From Gerris lacustris (lineage: Eukaryota; Arthropoda; Insecta; Hemiptera; Gerridae): a stretch of 64,000 bases of DNA. The stretch is taken from assembly GCA_951217055.1 (NCBI GenBank), contig OX578284.1:25322187-25386186 (forward strand), given 5' to 3'. Every line of letters begins with the position of its first letter. Position 1 is the stretch's first letter. Position numbers and translations under genes: made by a program. The notes below the pieces were generated by a model, which was not told the origin of the DNA, did not search any database, and saw nothing but the letters and a program-made list of their open reading frames with translations. This document shows positions 44,704-55,689 of the stretch, piece by piece.

Positions 44704-44938
44704 TATTATTAGGATAATCAGGACCTTAAACTGGGCCCAAATTTGTATTAATGTATGATCTTCATATCATGATCCCTATCATGAGGGGTTAGAGACAAAA
44801 TTTCGACCTGTATTATGATCGTGATCTTTTTTAGTTTTCCACTCTAAATCCTGTATATTTAGAGTGTCATGTACATTCAACACTAACACCATGACAGTCT
44901 AACAGCAGTTGGCTGCTGCGAGCTACATTTATAAGCAT

Positions 44939-45073
44939 CAGTGGCGTAGCTAGGGCATTGGGTTAACCTTTTGTGTTTAGAACTGGAGGCCCCCTCGTCG
45001 TTGATTTCGGGGCCCCTTACGGTGGGGGCCCTCCCGCAATGCGGGCCCTTGCGGGCCCATAGTTACGCCACTG
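44939..45073. mobile_element. Small non-autonomous hAT, sibling of 28556-28713
   Basis: The ends are CAGTGGCGTAGCTAGGG and CCCATAGTTACGCCACTG. ATAAGCAT and ATATGCAT flank the two sides (one mismatch in 8 bp). The GC-rich interior (GGGGGCCCTCCC) and size (135 bp) match the sibling. Confidence 0.9.
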
Positions 45074-45084
45074 ATATGCATTAC

Positions 45085-46400
45085 GCCATTGAAAGTTAGT
45101 CGGGAAGATCGTGATAGTGGTGGATTAAAAGTGTTTTCATCAATTGACAGACTTATGGAGGTGCAAATTTATTACTCGTTTTGAATTAATTTCATTCAGT
45201 AAGAGGACAATACAAAAAAATGTTACCCGTATATCTCCCATTGAATTCGAATACCTACTATCGGTGATTGTGGTAAGCATTAAAGAACGCGATGCAACAT
45301 TTAGAAAAGCAATCTAAGTGCAAAAAAGTTGGCTAACACTGAGCTTCTTGGCTACTTAACATTCATATATTAGTTCAGGTGTCACTAGTTGGGCACTCAA
45401 TCGCACCTCCTACCAATCCAGCGCCCAGGGAAAATGAATAAGGAAATAGTTTTTGCGCTTCCAGCGCCTTAAAAAAATAAAATAAAAAATAAAATCATAA
45501 GAAATCGCGCCAAATAAAAAATAATAATAAATTATTTTGGCAAGATAAAAAGAAACATGAATTAAGAATTTAAAAACACATTTCAGACATTGTAAAGGTG
45601 TATAATATTCTCTTATAAATTTACTCTTGGTATTTTTATAATATTACAAATATTATAGACCAATAGACTTGTAAAACATATCAGGACGTCCCAATAAAAA
45701 TTAATAAAAAGATTATAAATTGATTTAGAATGATAAAACTTTTTTTTTAAAAATCGTTTTATTTCATTTGATGCTTTAAACAAGACTTTGCTTTTTTTAT
45801 AAAAAAAAAAATAGCTTAGGTAAAGAAAGAAACAATTCTATTTTTTTATTTAAAAAAAGGAGGATTCGCTTTTTCTATCTGGTTAATTAATCATCAAATT
45901 AAAAGCTAAAACATCAAACGAATAAAATTTTTTATAAAGTAAATATGTAGATCTTTATAAAATATTAATTAATTATTATTAAGGTCAGCACAAAAAAGAA
46001 GAAAAAAATAATAATAATAAAAGCAATTATGAAAATTGACAAAGCTCAAATTAAAACATGAAGCACTCATTCAAATTAGTCATTTTTTGTATAAAAATCT
46101 AATTGTAAATTCGATTATTTTGAGAGATTTCATGAAGTCATTTTAACCTATAGAATTCCATTATACTATAAAATATTTATAGATAAGACGGAAATTGTAA
46201 TAAAGTATTTCACTTCTTTACCTTTTAGCTAATATGATTATTCGTGAATTTATTGACAGATAAATTAAATATTACACATTATATAAAAGCCAGTATATCA
46301 AAATTTCAATTTTTTTATCTGCCAGAAATGATTAAAATAATATTTTAACAAAATTAGATTTGCCAGAAAGCATAAAATTGATCTTATTAACAATATTATG
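45085..46400. other. AT-rich segment, nothing recognised
   Basis: Apart from a mixed-composition stretch at 45100-45440 with no known motif, this is AT-rich filler with long A or T runs. Confidence 0.45.
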
Positions 46401-46408
46401 ACTAGAGA

Positions 46409-47173
46409 GGTTAACAAAAAGTAACACAGCAATATTGTCACCACATTAATAAACACACGGTTTGGACATTTATATCATCTTCAGAAATGTGGAGTATAAA
46501 AACTGATATGCGTGACCTGTAAAAGTGTATAGGAAAATAAGTACACGCAATGCTGAGCACTATAAATCATGGCAGAAAATATCGAAAGAGAGACACAAAA
46601 AAACGTGTAAATGTATCCAGCTTTGCCAATCATGTACTAGAAATTGATCATACATTTGATGTCAATAATTATGAACTGCTACACACATGTCAAAAAAATA
46701 GGAAGTTAGACTTTTTAGAAAACTTGGAAATTTAATTCTAAGACACAAATATCAATTTTTTTAATGAAAGATCTAATCTTATCCACTCTGCCCTTGAAAA
46801 ACCTATAAAGAATGATTTTGTAAAATAACTTATATTTGTTTTACGGTACAATATTTATAATTTATAGGTATAGTAAAATAAGGACATTATTGTTAACTTT
46901 ATAAGTAATACCTATAATGTTATACCTGACTTAGCCTCCATATCTCTTTCCTTTGGTTCCTCAATCCTTCTAGAGCTCAATTCTTCCCCCCACTTTGTAC
47001 TGTTACTTTAAGTCACAAAAGCTTGTAAAGTAAATATTTAGCTTAGTAGTCTTTCACTCACTATGATAACATTTACACTGAAGATGATATAAATTTAGAA
47101 ACGCGTATTTTTATTAATATAAAATTGTGGTGACAATATTGTAGCTACTTATTAGGGTGTCTTTGTTAAAACC
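46409..47173 (+). mobile_element. Penelope-like element with inverted terminal repeats
   Basis: Inverted arms of about 90 bp bracket a GIY-YIG coding remnant. The left arm contains CAATATTGTCACCACA and ATTTATATCATCTTCAGAAA. The right arm is its complement, with ACACTGAAGATGATATAAAT, GAAACGCGT and TGTGGTGACAATATTG. Inverted pseudo-LTR arrangement and the CTGAAGATG...GAAACGCG motif are recognised Penelope features. The reverse transcriptase is entirely missing, so the element is strongly 5'-truncated. Family C starts only nine bases downstream. Confidence 0.82.
46550..46735 (+). pseudogene. Penelope-like GIY-YIG endonuclease, C-terminal end
   Basis: The 61-residue frame contains VSSFANHVLEIDHTFD, NNYELLHTCQKNRKLDFLEN and a final LEI. 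This matches the C-terminal part of the GIY-YIG domain of Penelope-like elements, where SxFAxHLLxxxH and ILHxxxKGRKLNxLExLEI are typical. After the stop, INFFNERSNLI in another frame continues the expected tail. The intact domain nicks target DNA to prime reverse transcription. The GIY and YIG motifs and the catalytic arginine are upstream and missing, and no RT precedes it, so this copy is inactive. The ATG at 46550 is accidental. Confidence 0.85.
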
Positions 47174-47181
47174 AAATAAAC

Positions 47182-47919
47182 TGGTCAAGTGTGTGCTAGT
47201 CAGCACACAGCGAGGGTCCGTAGTCCGTAGGCCACACTGTATAGTGTTTAACTGTAAAGTGTATAAACAGTGTTTTTTTTTTGATATGCTAAAAAGCTTG
47301 CTTTGAACTATCCTAAGGGTCTGATATCCTCAAATACACTCTGATAAAATATTTTTTTGCCACTGAACCGGACCACAACCATAATATAAATACATCGAAA
47401 AGACCATAATTATAAAAGAAAACGTATTTTGTCAATAAAAAATAACACAATATTTTTTTCAAAATTTCCAAAAAGTGGTATCTTTACTTTTGGTCGAAGA
47501 ATGTTCAGGAATTTTTTCAGATTTTTTGCACTTCCAATAAGCGAGATAGAGGGGGGGGGGGGACACGTTTCAAACCCGCTTCAAACTCGCCTACGCTCGC
47601 CCAATCAAAGTTATAACCAAAGAATTATATATTTTTGTAATCAGCTCGACGTACCCTTTCATATGATACCCCCTCACGGTGTCGAAAAGAAATAAAAAAA
47701 TGTTAACCCTTCAGTTTTTTTACCCTACTTTTTTTGAAAAATATTTTTTTTAAGTCGCTATATTTTTAAAATATGTGGGTAGGTACAAGACACATACATG
47801 CCAAATTTCAAAGTGATCGGACGAAAGGTGTAGCCGTGAGAGCAGGCGACTGGACGGATGGACAGACACACGCAGGAAAATATAAGGGTCCTTGGTTTTG
47901 CCTACGGACCCTAAAAAAG
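47182..47919 (+). repeat. Family C repeat, full-length copy
   Basis: Opens with the same hairpin as 6142 (47190-47209) and AGCGAGGGTCCGTAG. It ends with TGGACGGATGGACAGACACA and CCTTGGTTTTGCCTACGGAC followed by CC. The AGGGTCCGTAGGC near the start and GCCTACGGACCCT at 47900-47912 are inverse, indicating terminal or subterminal inverted repeats of 13 bp. Poly(G) at about 47550-47560 is shared. Overlapping frames of 88 and 73 residues are translated repeat. Confidence 0.88.
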
Positions 47920-47929
47920 AATCTAAGAA

Positions 47930-48180
47930 ACCCTTACAGTTTCTTTCCTGTGTCTGTCAGTCTGTCACTCTGTACGGTTCCAATAACTTTTTAATCAAAA
48001 GAGATACAAACATATAATTTTCCATTTTAAAGATCGTTTTGACACGCACACAGGAAAAGTATAGCGAACTCAAAATGATCAGCTGTTCAAATCCAAAATG
48101 GCGGATAATTCCTGTCACGGGAAAATAAATTAAATTTGAGTGGGGTATCAAATGAAAGGTATTAAAGAATAGGTTACAAA
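47930..48180 (+). repeat. Another CTGTCTGTCA-type repeat (family D)
   Basis: TGTGTCTGTCAGTCTGTCAC, ACGGTTCCAATAACTTTTTA, GACACGCACACAGG, CCAAAATGGCGGATAATTCC and GTGGGGTATCAAATGAAAGG form a block that differs from A, B and C. It begins directly after family C. Confidence 0.5.
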
Positions 48181-48339
48181 AATATATTACAATTGTGGAA
48201 AATGGTTAATTTGTCATGTCATTTTGTCAAAAAACATAAACATATTGCGATCTCTTCCCCCCCCCCCCCCTCTTTTACCAATTAATTTCATGTTCACAAA
48301 ACCAACGAAACCCTTTTTACGTGAGACTTAACGTACAAC

Positions 48340-48420
48340 CATTTTTAGTAACCTCTCTAGTAAAAATTATGAAGTGGTACCACAAAATCTTAGTAAAAAC
48401 AAAAACGACCAATCATTTTA
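48340..48420 (+). repeat. Short dispersed repeat, partner of 14095-14162
   Basis: AACCTCTCTAGTAAAAATTA followed by TGAAGTGGTACCACAAAATC matches the 14.1-kb copy. Confidence 0.6.
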
Positions 48421-49445
48421 TAACAATATATTGATATATAAAAATGGTGACACCTCATAACTCCAAATTTGGCGTTATTGAGGTAATATAATCATAATAT
48501 TCAGAACCAAATCTCTAAACCTTAGTGCACTATTCATAGCTGAAATACGAGGTTAAGTCTAGGTTAATAGTTAGTTTTTCTAAAAATTTGAGTAAAGCCA
48601 AATACCAGTATCCATCATTTTATGAGATGTGTTAGTGTCACACTCAAATCAATATACTTTTGCTCCCTTTCTAATTTCTTCCTATAAACAATTTTACAAT
48701 TTTATTATTTTTTAGCTTCTTATCAGTCTCTCGAATTAAAGCTCTTAATAAGTCCGGGTATTAAATTTATACGTTTTATATATAATTCTAATAAATTTAG
48801 TAGACACGAGTTTGCAAAAAGTTAATAAATAACCTAGGCTAAACGTCTTTATATAGGAAAGAAAATGTTTGTTCCTTTTATTTTCAAGATATTTCACTTT
48901 TTATTATTATTACCCACTTAAATATTTAAATGTATCCTCTTCGAGGCATTTGATAAAAAGTAATGTTGCTAAAATATTATGCCGAAAGCTAATTCAACCC
49001 TATTTCCCTCCTGAATTATTGCTTTATTAAAGGCAATTCTAGCGGGAGATCACCTCTCCATCTTTGAAGTATATAAAAGAGCTATAATTTTTGAAATTTA
49101 TTGTCACTGATTGTTGAAGCCCGGCACTAATAACGTTCTTATTACTACTTTTATCCTTATGCAGATCCAGCAATAAATTAAAATCTAAGATTTAATTTAT
49201 TCCCTTTTTAATTGACTTAAAAGAATGCAATGCTTTTTGTTTAACGTAAGTAAAGATAAATGCTGATTTTTTTTTTAGAATCTTTAAATTTCCATTTTTA
49301 TTAAATTTATTCATTTCATTTAACACGAATTAATATTAAACAGAGTCGTTGACCATCTGGAATAAAACTATCTCTAATAAATTGTAAGACAGAATTTAAA
49401 TAAAATAATATACATATTTAATCAATTTATTTTTAAACTTATTTA
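48421..49445. other. AT-rich segment, nothing recognised
   Basis: No element ends or coding potential seen. Slightly more balanced composition at 49000-49080. Confidence 0.45.
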
Positions 49446-49449
49446 AAAG

Positions 49450-49580
49450 TTTTGTGGTTTTTTGGACTCAAGGGACCTCAAAATATGAAGATTCATCAAA
49501 ATCCAATTTTCGCGCATTCCCAATACCTATGAGAGATACGTATACGTATATGAAAAAAATAAAAAATCGAATTAGATCAT
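49450..49580 (-). repeat. Family A end fragment, minus strand
   Basis: GTTTTTTGGACTCAAGGGAC followed by CTCAAAATATGAAGATTCAT and TTTTCGCGC is the first ~130 bp of family A inverted. Confidence 0.7.
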
Positions 49581-49864
49581 TTTTATTAATAGGTTTTAGA
49601 TAAATGAATGTTTACAAATATAATTGGTAGACATTTTTACTTTCTCATATAAAGAAAAAGTATTGTAATGGCGACAAAATTCTATTTTGGTGGATTTACA
49701 GATTTGAGGTCCCCTGAGTCCAAATAAGTGGTTTTAATAAAATGTCTGTCGTCTGTGCAGACGAGTGGATCCTAAACTATTAGGCCGATTTTGACGAAAT
49801 TTTGCATACATATTCAGAAAAAACATACCCCGGGGCAAATTTATTATAAGATAATAATTTTCTC

Positions 49865-49867
49865 CTC

Positions 49868-49903
<36 letters not shown>

Positions 49904-50704
49904 GTAACTTTTATAATAAAGAAAAGTTTTAGTAACAAAGGGAGTATCTTGAAGTTCGAATTTTTTAGATTATTCCAAAATTTAGTAGGCGTTTTTTGGA
50001 AGGTCTAAATAGATTATTAAGCTTGATAATGGCCCAAGTGGGTCTAAAATATCGCACAGAGATATAATTTTTTTTGTTGGCTGTAGCTTTTCAACTATAC
50101 AGATACAAGTATTAATGTTTTTTATTTGCTCGTTTTCCTATTAATTTAAATTTTTATTTGTTCACTATTTAGAAAATTGTATATTTCATGAAACACTAGG
50201 ATATTATTGCTTTGAAGAATGTTTTTATAAAGAACTGGTTGTTTTATTTTATCTGAGATGCTATGGAGCAATCTCTCCTTACTATCTCTGTACTTTGTAC
50301 ACATATCTGAGGAGCTTCTTCCGATCATCTTTAGGTACTTGGAGCAGATTCCGTGGTTGCATCTTAGTCTATTTATCACGTTAACCAAGTTCTTTCCTTT
50401 TACCTCTGCGAACCATGGTTTGGACCTCAGAGTGGGCTCTATTCTTCTATAATTCCGTGTTCTGTTATCACCTTTGAATTCATCTATCTATTTTTTTTAA
50501 CTCGATGTTTAGCTTGATTTATTGAGTCCATTAATGTTAATTTGTACTTTAGGTTTTCACTTTCATAATCTCCCTCCCTCGCTAAAGTATCAGCCATGTC
50601 ATTCGGTGTTATTCCTACATGACCTTTCAGCCAAACCACGGTAACATCTACTTAGTTTTTATTTTATACCCTTAAGACCTGGAGCAGACGGCAGACTTAT
50701 TGAA
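49865..50704 (-). mobile_element. 5'-truncated LINE insertion with poly(A) tail and ~16-bp target duplication
   Basis: The insertion has a run of 27 T at 49870-49896, which is the poly(A) tail on the minus strand. It is flanked by AAGATAATAATTTTCTC (49848-49864) and AAGATAATTATTTCTC (50705-50720). Tail, flanking duplication and 5' truncation are the hallmarks of target-primed reverse transcription. Confidence 0.88.
50146..50650 (-). pseudogene. LINE ORF2 tail: RNase H end and Cys-rich region
   Basis: On the minus strand VVWLKGHVGITPNDMADTLA is the last RNase H motif, with the histidine after WLKG and the final aspartate. It is followed by frames with KPWFAEVKGKN and INRLRCNHGICSKYLKMIG. The second phrase closely resembles INRLRANHGICKAYLHKIG of the 10335-11650 fragment, so both come from one LINE family. 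The Cys-His tail is damaged (MCTKY instead of CTSC). Stops at two places and the 5' truncation make it inactive. The 80-residue frame 50146-50388 is its last portion. Confidence 0.85.
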
Positions 50705-51015
50705 AAGATAATTATTTCTCTAAAACGGTTTTGACGATTTTGATTAAACATTTCTAAAACGATGTAGTCCATTTAAATACAAATTTAACGATATAAGCCG
50801 TTTTCCCAGGAAAAATCTAGTTCCTGAGAAAATAACTTTAAAAGCGGACGGAGGGAGGCTGGGTTCGAGTACCCGCCGAGAAGAAGTTATTTCTATGATA
50901 AAATTTTCGATAATTAAATGTACCTACGAAAACTCGAAAATGGATTAATGGAAAACACTAGGCTAAGTAATTATGAACTCTTATTTGTGTTGTTTGTCTG
51001 CTCGGACCTATTTTT

Positions 51016-51550
51016 TTAAAAATATATTCAGTGATAAGGTTTAAGTAAATTAATGATTTCAAAATTATCAATACTCTTGAATGATCAATGAAAGTTAGCT
51101 AACTGTCTAGGCATATTTCATTTTCATATTGGGTAAACAATCATCTACCGTAATGAGAGAAGTTAGTTTAATGGAAAAGTTGTGTAAAATATTTATTTGA
51201 TAGTTTATCTAGACGTAATTACATTAAAGTGATTTGGCTTCTATTGATTAATAGATATTCAGAGAATATTTATTAGATTAATTGATATACAAATCAATAT
51301 TTATCATGGTACGAAGAAAGAATCTAAATAACATAACCGTAATTTTAATTATTTCCTTAAGTTAACGATTACTGATGATTTCGTGGCTCGTATATAGTTC
51401 TATTTATACTACGTATCGTATAAACATTAGTCTTTATCGATGGATATAATTTTTTTTTCGAGCTTATCAAATATATATGATATATATTATAATATATTAT
51501 TGCATTGGGATTATTCTAAAAATACGTCTGATATGCATTGCACGTTAAGT
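51016..51550. other. AT-rich segment, nothing recognised
   Basis: No coding or repeat evidence. Short TATATGATATATA-type palindromes lie near 51475. Confidence 0.45.
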
Positions 51551-51554
51551 CTCA

Positions 51555-51840
51555 CCGTCATTTTTTGTGAATGCTTATTTTTCCAAAAACGACTTCTCAG
51601 ATTTTGATGAAAATTGAATGGCATGCAAGAGTTACCCCATATATATGGGCCTCACATTAATTTCTTCCCATCATGCATGTACAAAATTAACTGTTTTAGT
51701 AACACTAATAGTTTAAAAGTTATCTTGTTATACATTATACTTACTTTATTTTATAAGTACGTGTCCATTCGTCCATTGATAAGATGTGGGGAAGCTATAT
51801 GCCACACTAATTTAATGACTATACTTATTCATATACGTAG
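51555..51840 (+). repeat. Family B relic
   Basis: CAGATTTTGATGAAAATTGA, ATGTACAAAATTAACTG and GGGGAAGCTATATGCCACAC in order match the second half of family B with a large internal loss. Confidence 0.6.
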
Positions 51841-51874
51841 TTTTAAATAAAAGAATGTTTTGAAGGATGACAAT

Positions 51875-52240
51875 TCAATTTTGATGGATTATCCGTTTTA
51901 TGGACCCCTGGGTCCAAAAAGGAGGTTTATAAAAATCTCTAGTCCCTGAAGACGCGTGGAAACCCCCCCCCCCCAAACTATTACGCCGATTTCAATTAAA
52001 TTTGGCATACATGTTTAGAAAAAATCATACCCTGAGAGGAAATGGAGAAATGTGTTTTAGAAATGTAGCTCTAAATTTGTCGGCACCACGTTTCAACACC
52101 CTCCAATATTGTGAAAAAAATATTTCTCAGAATAGGGTTCCGACGATTTACATTAATAAATTCTCAAATGTAGTCTATTTAAATGAGAATTGAATCATAT
52201 ATGACATTTTCCAGGGAAAAATCTTAATTCCAGGATATTT
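51875..52240 (+). repeat. Family A repeat, decayed
   Basis: GATGGATTATCCGTTTTATG, a 14-C run at 51965-51974, TCAATTAAATTTGGCATACA, TCATACCCTGAGAGGAAATG, AATATTTCTCAGAATAGGGT and TGTAGTCTATTTAAATGAGA trace the family up to its CAGGGAAAAATC phrase. The tRNA-like block is missing. Confidence 0.75.
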
Positions 52241-53855
52241 TATAAATATTTTAAACAATAAACAAACTAGGATCCCGTGCTTTGCTATGGAGTGTGTTAT
52301 TTTTGGGTTTATATACTATCGTCGAGATACATTAACATTATTTTACTATTAAAGAGAGAATGTAAGGGTAGCTAACGATTTGTTTAAATGTAAGAATGTT
52401 ATATATTAAATGTTATTATTATATTATATTAAATGTAACAAGGTTATAGTAAACTGTTTAAATTGGATAAACAATAAAAAAATCCGTTTCTCGAGCATCA
52501 TAAGTCAGACAGATAAACTGGTTGAGGGAAAAAACTAAGGTAATATTACCTTTAGTAAAGCTCAAAATTTAGCAGCGGAATTTCATCTAGTTGCCGTACT
52601 GAGCAATTTTCTCTTGATGATTAAAAAGTTAATTTGTTCCCACATTTAGAGGTGAATTTCCGTTTTAAGAGACACTTTCAAGAATTCTAGCAATATACTT
52701 GCAGCATAAGATACTAGCCTTGATTATGGTTAGTAAATTAAAATAAATTATATTCATTAAAAATATATAAAAGAGGAATTTAATTAAATTGTATTGTTGT
52801 TAGCTGAAGCTAATTAGAGGGTATATTTTTAAATTAATTTTAACTCATTGTGTAAATGTTCTGTTAAAGTCACTAACTATTCATAAATAACTGACAAGGT
52901 TGGTGGTATTTGAGTCTAACGTTTCTGATTTCGCTCGCAGGGTGGTTTCGAAATAAGAGTGTGCTATATCATTTTTTGGAGGTATGTTTTATGTTCCCGT
53001 TGTGTTGTTCCAAAAGATATAATTGAATGTATTTATTCTCAGCTAAGCGGACGCTTTTAAAATGAAGAATTACATCGCTTTGTGGCATATAATATTAATT
53101 TATAAAAGGTAGATAATTTACTTATCAATTAATGGGTACTGGTTCTAAAATTAAGCAAGTTTAGCTTGATTTATAAACCATTAACTTAAACTGTATATTC
53201 GACTATATTTTAGGGTCTAGGACGTAATTGTAGATCCGTAATTTAAATATTCCTAACAATCTAGTTATACCTTTGAGAACGGTGTGTGAGGTACCTTAAA
53301 TAAACGAGTAAATCCTTGAAAATTTCCCTTTTCACGTAATTTACCAAGCACAGAAGCCATATATTTCAGATCAATGAAAACTAAATAATGTAGTATTTTT
53401 ATAATCTATGCTATGTTTGGAACAATTCAAGACGTAAGTGGGGTTCTTTTCCTATGAACGTATGGACCAAGCATTCCATTTTTAGAAGGTGTGTATTTTT
53501 TTACCTGAAAAAATTAGAATTCATGAAAATATGAAAATTCATGCGAGTAGTTTAATTAAGATGCAGCAATGTTTTCTCCTACATTTTTTCGCATATGTGG
53601 CGGTCTACAGTCTATAGTCTATACTACATATGCTTTGAGTAGCGTTGCACTTAGAGATTGCCATAGTACTTTAGAGGTCTCAAACAGGCTACTAATTTAT
53701 TTCGTGGTTGGGTGGACAGGAAACTTGTAATTGGTTTTCTCAAAACTCATTTTACAAAGCGTGTACCACCTATGTTTATGAATTTTATATGCTCCCAAAA
53801 ATAGAGAACACTATTTTTAATTCATCTGGGCTCTCACTATTCCTTCGCAATCCCC
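52241..53855. other. AT-rich stretch, nothing recognised
   Basis: The CTGATTTCGCTCGCAG at 52925-52940 looks like a splice acceptor, but no open frame follows. No repeat family assigned. Confidence 0.45.

Positions 53856-53858
<3 letters not shown>

Positions 53859-53939
<81 letters not shown>
53859..53939. repeat. Compound (AT)n(GA)n microsatellite
   Basis: About 61 bp of AT followed by 20 bp of GA. The (YI)n frame is translated microsatellite. Confidence 0.97.
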
Positions 53940-53941
53940 TA

Positions 53942-55035
53942 TTGAGAGAGAAAGTGAGCATTGCAGTCTAAAATCCACTTAACAACTATTCAAGACTACA
54001 TCTTGAAATAAATGGATTACATTTTTGCTCTGAATACTGATATCACCAATTAAAAGAGACTGCACATAAACTAAACATTTATAATTATTGAAAAAAAACT
54101 GATGGGAATCTTATAAGCAAGAACCTGGGCAAAGATAATGAAAAATGTAACACTCATCGGATTTTCTTTCTAGTGATAATTTCTAAAATATTTGTATGCG
54201 TTTTTCTGTATCAAAAATGAATACTTTCCTTAGAGAAAGCGATCAAGTAAATGGTTTTATTATAATCTAAATATTTGCTATATCTATAAAGTAAAAAGAT
54301 TACTTTTGAAGCAGAGTTTAGTTTTAATAAAATTTAATCTTAATTAGAGAGGGTTGTGCTTGAATGAACGGTATTGTTTAACGAATTTAGAGCAGTTATT
54401 AATTTAGGTAGATGTAAGATCGTTTAAAAGGTTTAAGGTAAAAGGGGTATGTAGTGAAAGGGCTCTGGGAAATTGCCCGGTATTTGTCGAGGAAACCCAT
54501 CAGGAATTTAATATGGACCCCTTGTAATGAACTTGACGTACCTTTGTACAAGAATGGACCCTTTAGATTAGAGGGACCAAATACCCTTGCATCTATCCAA
54601 AAACCTCGAGGGATTAAGAGCTTGCTTTAATTGGCTGAAAGAGAGATCGAGTGGAATTTCATGAAGAGTTATTCTACAAAGCATCGTTCAAAGAAGTTGG
54701 AAATCCAAATTTGCTTTTCGTCAAAACTATTATTAATTTCCAATGAGAAAATTAGGTAATTAAGGTCGAATTTGAAATAAAAGAGATTGACATAGTTTTT
54801 TTTAACATTAATAACAAATTAAAAATGATACTTTATGTCTGAAGTGATATACGATGGATAAAATGCAAGTAATTAAAATGATGATACCAGAATTTATAAG
54901 CACTGTAAGTAGCCTAATAAAATAATTTTAATTACAACACAAAGCGTATAAAAAATTCTCTGATTATAAATATAAATTGAAAATATAAAAATATACGTAG
55001 AGCCATTATTACCTACTAAGAAATGTATATAGAAA
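53942..55035. other. Unassigned, partly non-repetitive segment
   Basis: Positions 54330-54700 are less AT-rich and look like ordinary unique sequence without frames longer than noise. No repeat match was seen. Confidence 0.4.
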
Positions 55036-55040
55036 TGTAT

Positions 55041-55399
55041 ACAGTTCCTATGGGTCACGCTTGCGTGGCACATCCCTTGGTGTCTCTCACAAATTGTGTA
55101 GCCTATTGCAGTGTGCAAAAACACGGTATTACATTGCTGATGTGTTTTGCCAGCCAAGCAAGAATGGCGGTATGAGAGCACGCTCGTCTCTGATAAGTCC
55201 TATATCTGATCTTCTTGATCTAGTATAGGTCCAGAGTTGGGTGGGCATCGTCGGGCCCCTGATGAGTCGGACGTGACTAAACGATGCAGGACATGACGTA
55301 ATGCCGAGCCAACATCTTAATGACGCAATGTCTGATGTTGGAACAGTTCCTATGGGTCACGCTTGCGTGGCACATCCATTGGTGTCTCTCACAAATTGT
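55041..55399 (+). repeat. ~302-bp partly tandem, GC-rich unit (retrozyme-like)
   Basis: A 57-bp sequence with one mismatch, beginning ACAGTTCCTATGGGTCACGC, occurs at 55041-55097 and again at 55343-55399. The period is 302 bp. The unit is GC-rich and highly structured: CACGCTTGCGTG hairpin, CCAACATC and GATGTTGG pair (55307-55340), and a hammerhead-like fold at 55245-55287. The second copy is cut by an (AT)n tract. Short tandem units with hammerhead ribozymes are the hallmark of retrozymes and some animal satellites. Minus-strand frames across it are not conserved coding. Confidence 0.65.
55245..55287 (+). ncRNA. Hammerhead-ribozyme-like sequence, core mutated
   Basis: The order matches a type III hammerhead. 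GCATCG (55245-55250) pairs perfectly with CGATGC (55282-55287) as stem III. It is followed by TC, giving the GUC cleavage triplet. GGGCCC stands in the stem I position, then comes the invariant CTGATGA (55259-55265). GTC-GGACGT-GAC is stem II with a 6-nt loop, and TAAA stands where GAAA is required. The G-to-T change at the first base of that box corresponds to the catalytic G12, so self-cleavage in this copy is expected to fail. Stem I is only a 6-nt palindrome with no loop, so it might pair between two molecules. Confidence 0.55.
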
Positions 55400-55499
<100 letters not shown>

Positions 55500-55689
55500 C
55501 GCAGACTATATTTCCGATAACTTGGGATTTTAAAAGATTTATTGACAGTTTTAAAATATGAATAAATAATATTGATTATACAAATTAGCTTACCTACCTC
55601 TAATAAATACGTTCCTAGAATAGTATAAGGCATAATGCATTTATATTATAACTCATGAGGATTAAGGGAGCAAAAGGTGTTCGTTGCAT

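Larger units (their letters stand above)
49637..51015 (+). repeat. Family A repeat split by a LINE insertion
   Basis: Left part 49637-49864 has TACTTTCTCATATAAAGAAA, AATGGCGACAAAATTC and GACGAAATTTTGCATACATA. Right part from about 50705 has TTTTGACGATTTTGATTAAA, GATGTAGTCCATTTAAATAC, the tRNA-like block (GGGTTCGAGTACCCGCC near 50860) and AAACTCGAAAATGGATTAAT. The 840 bp between is a minus-strand LINE copy. Confidence 0.85.

Noticed and set aside
52900..52945. Splice-acceptor-like CTGATTTCGCTCGCAG as evidence for a host exon
   Set aside because: No open frame or coding composition follows it, and such motifs occur by chance.
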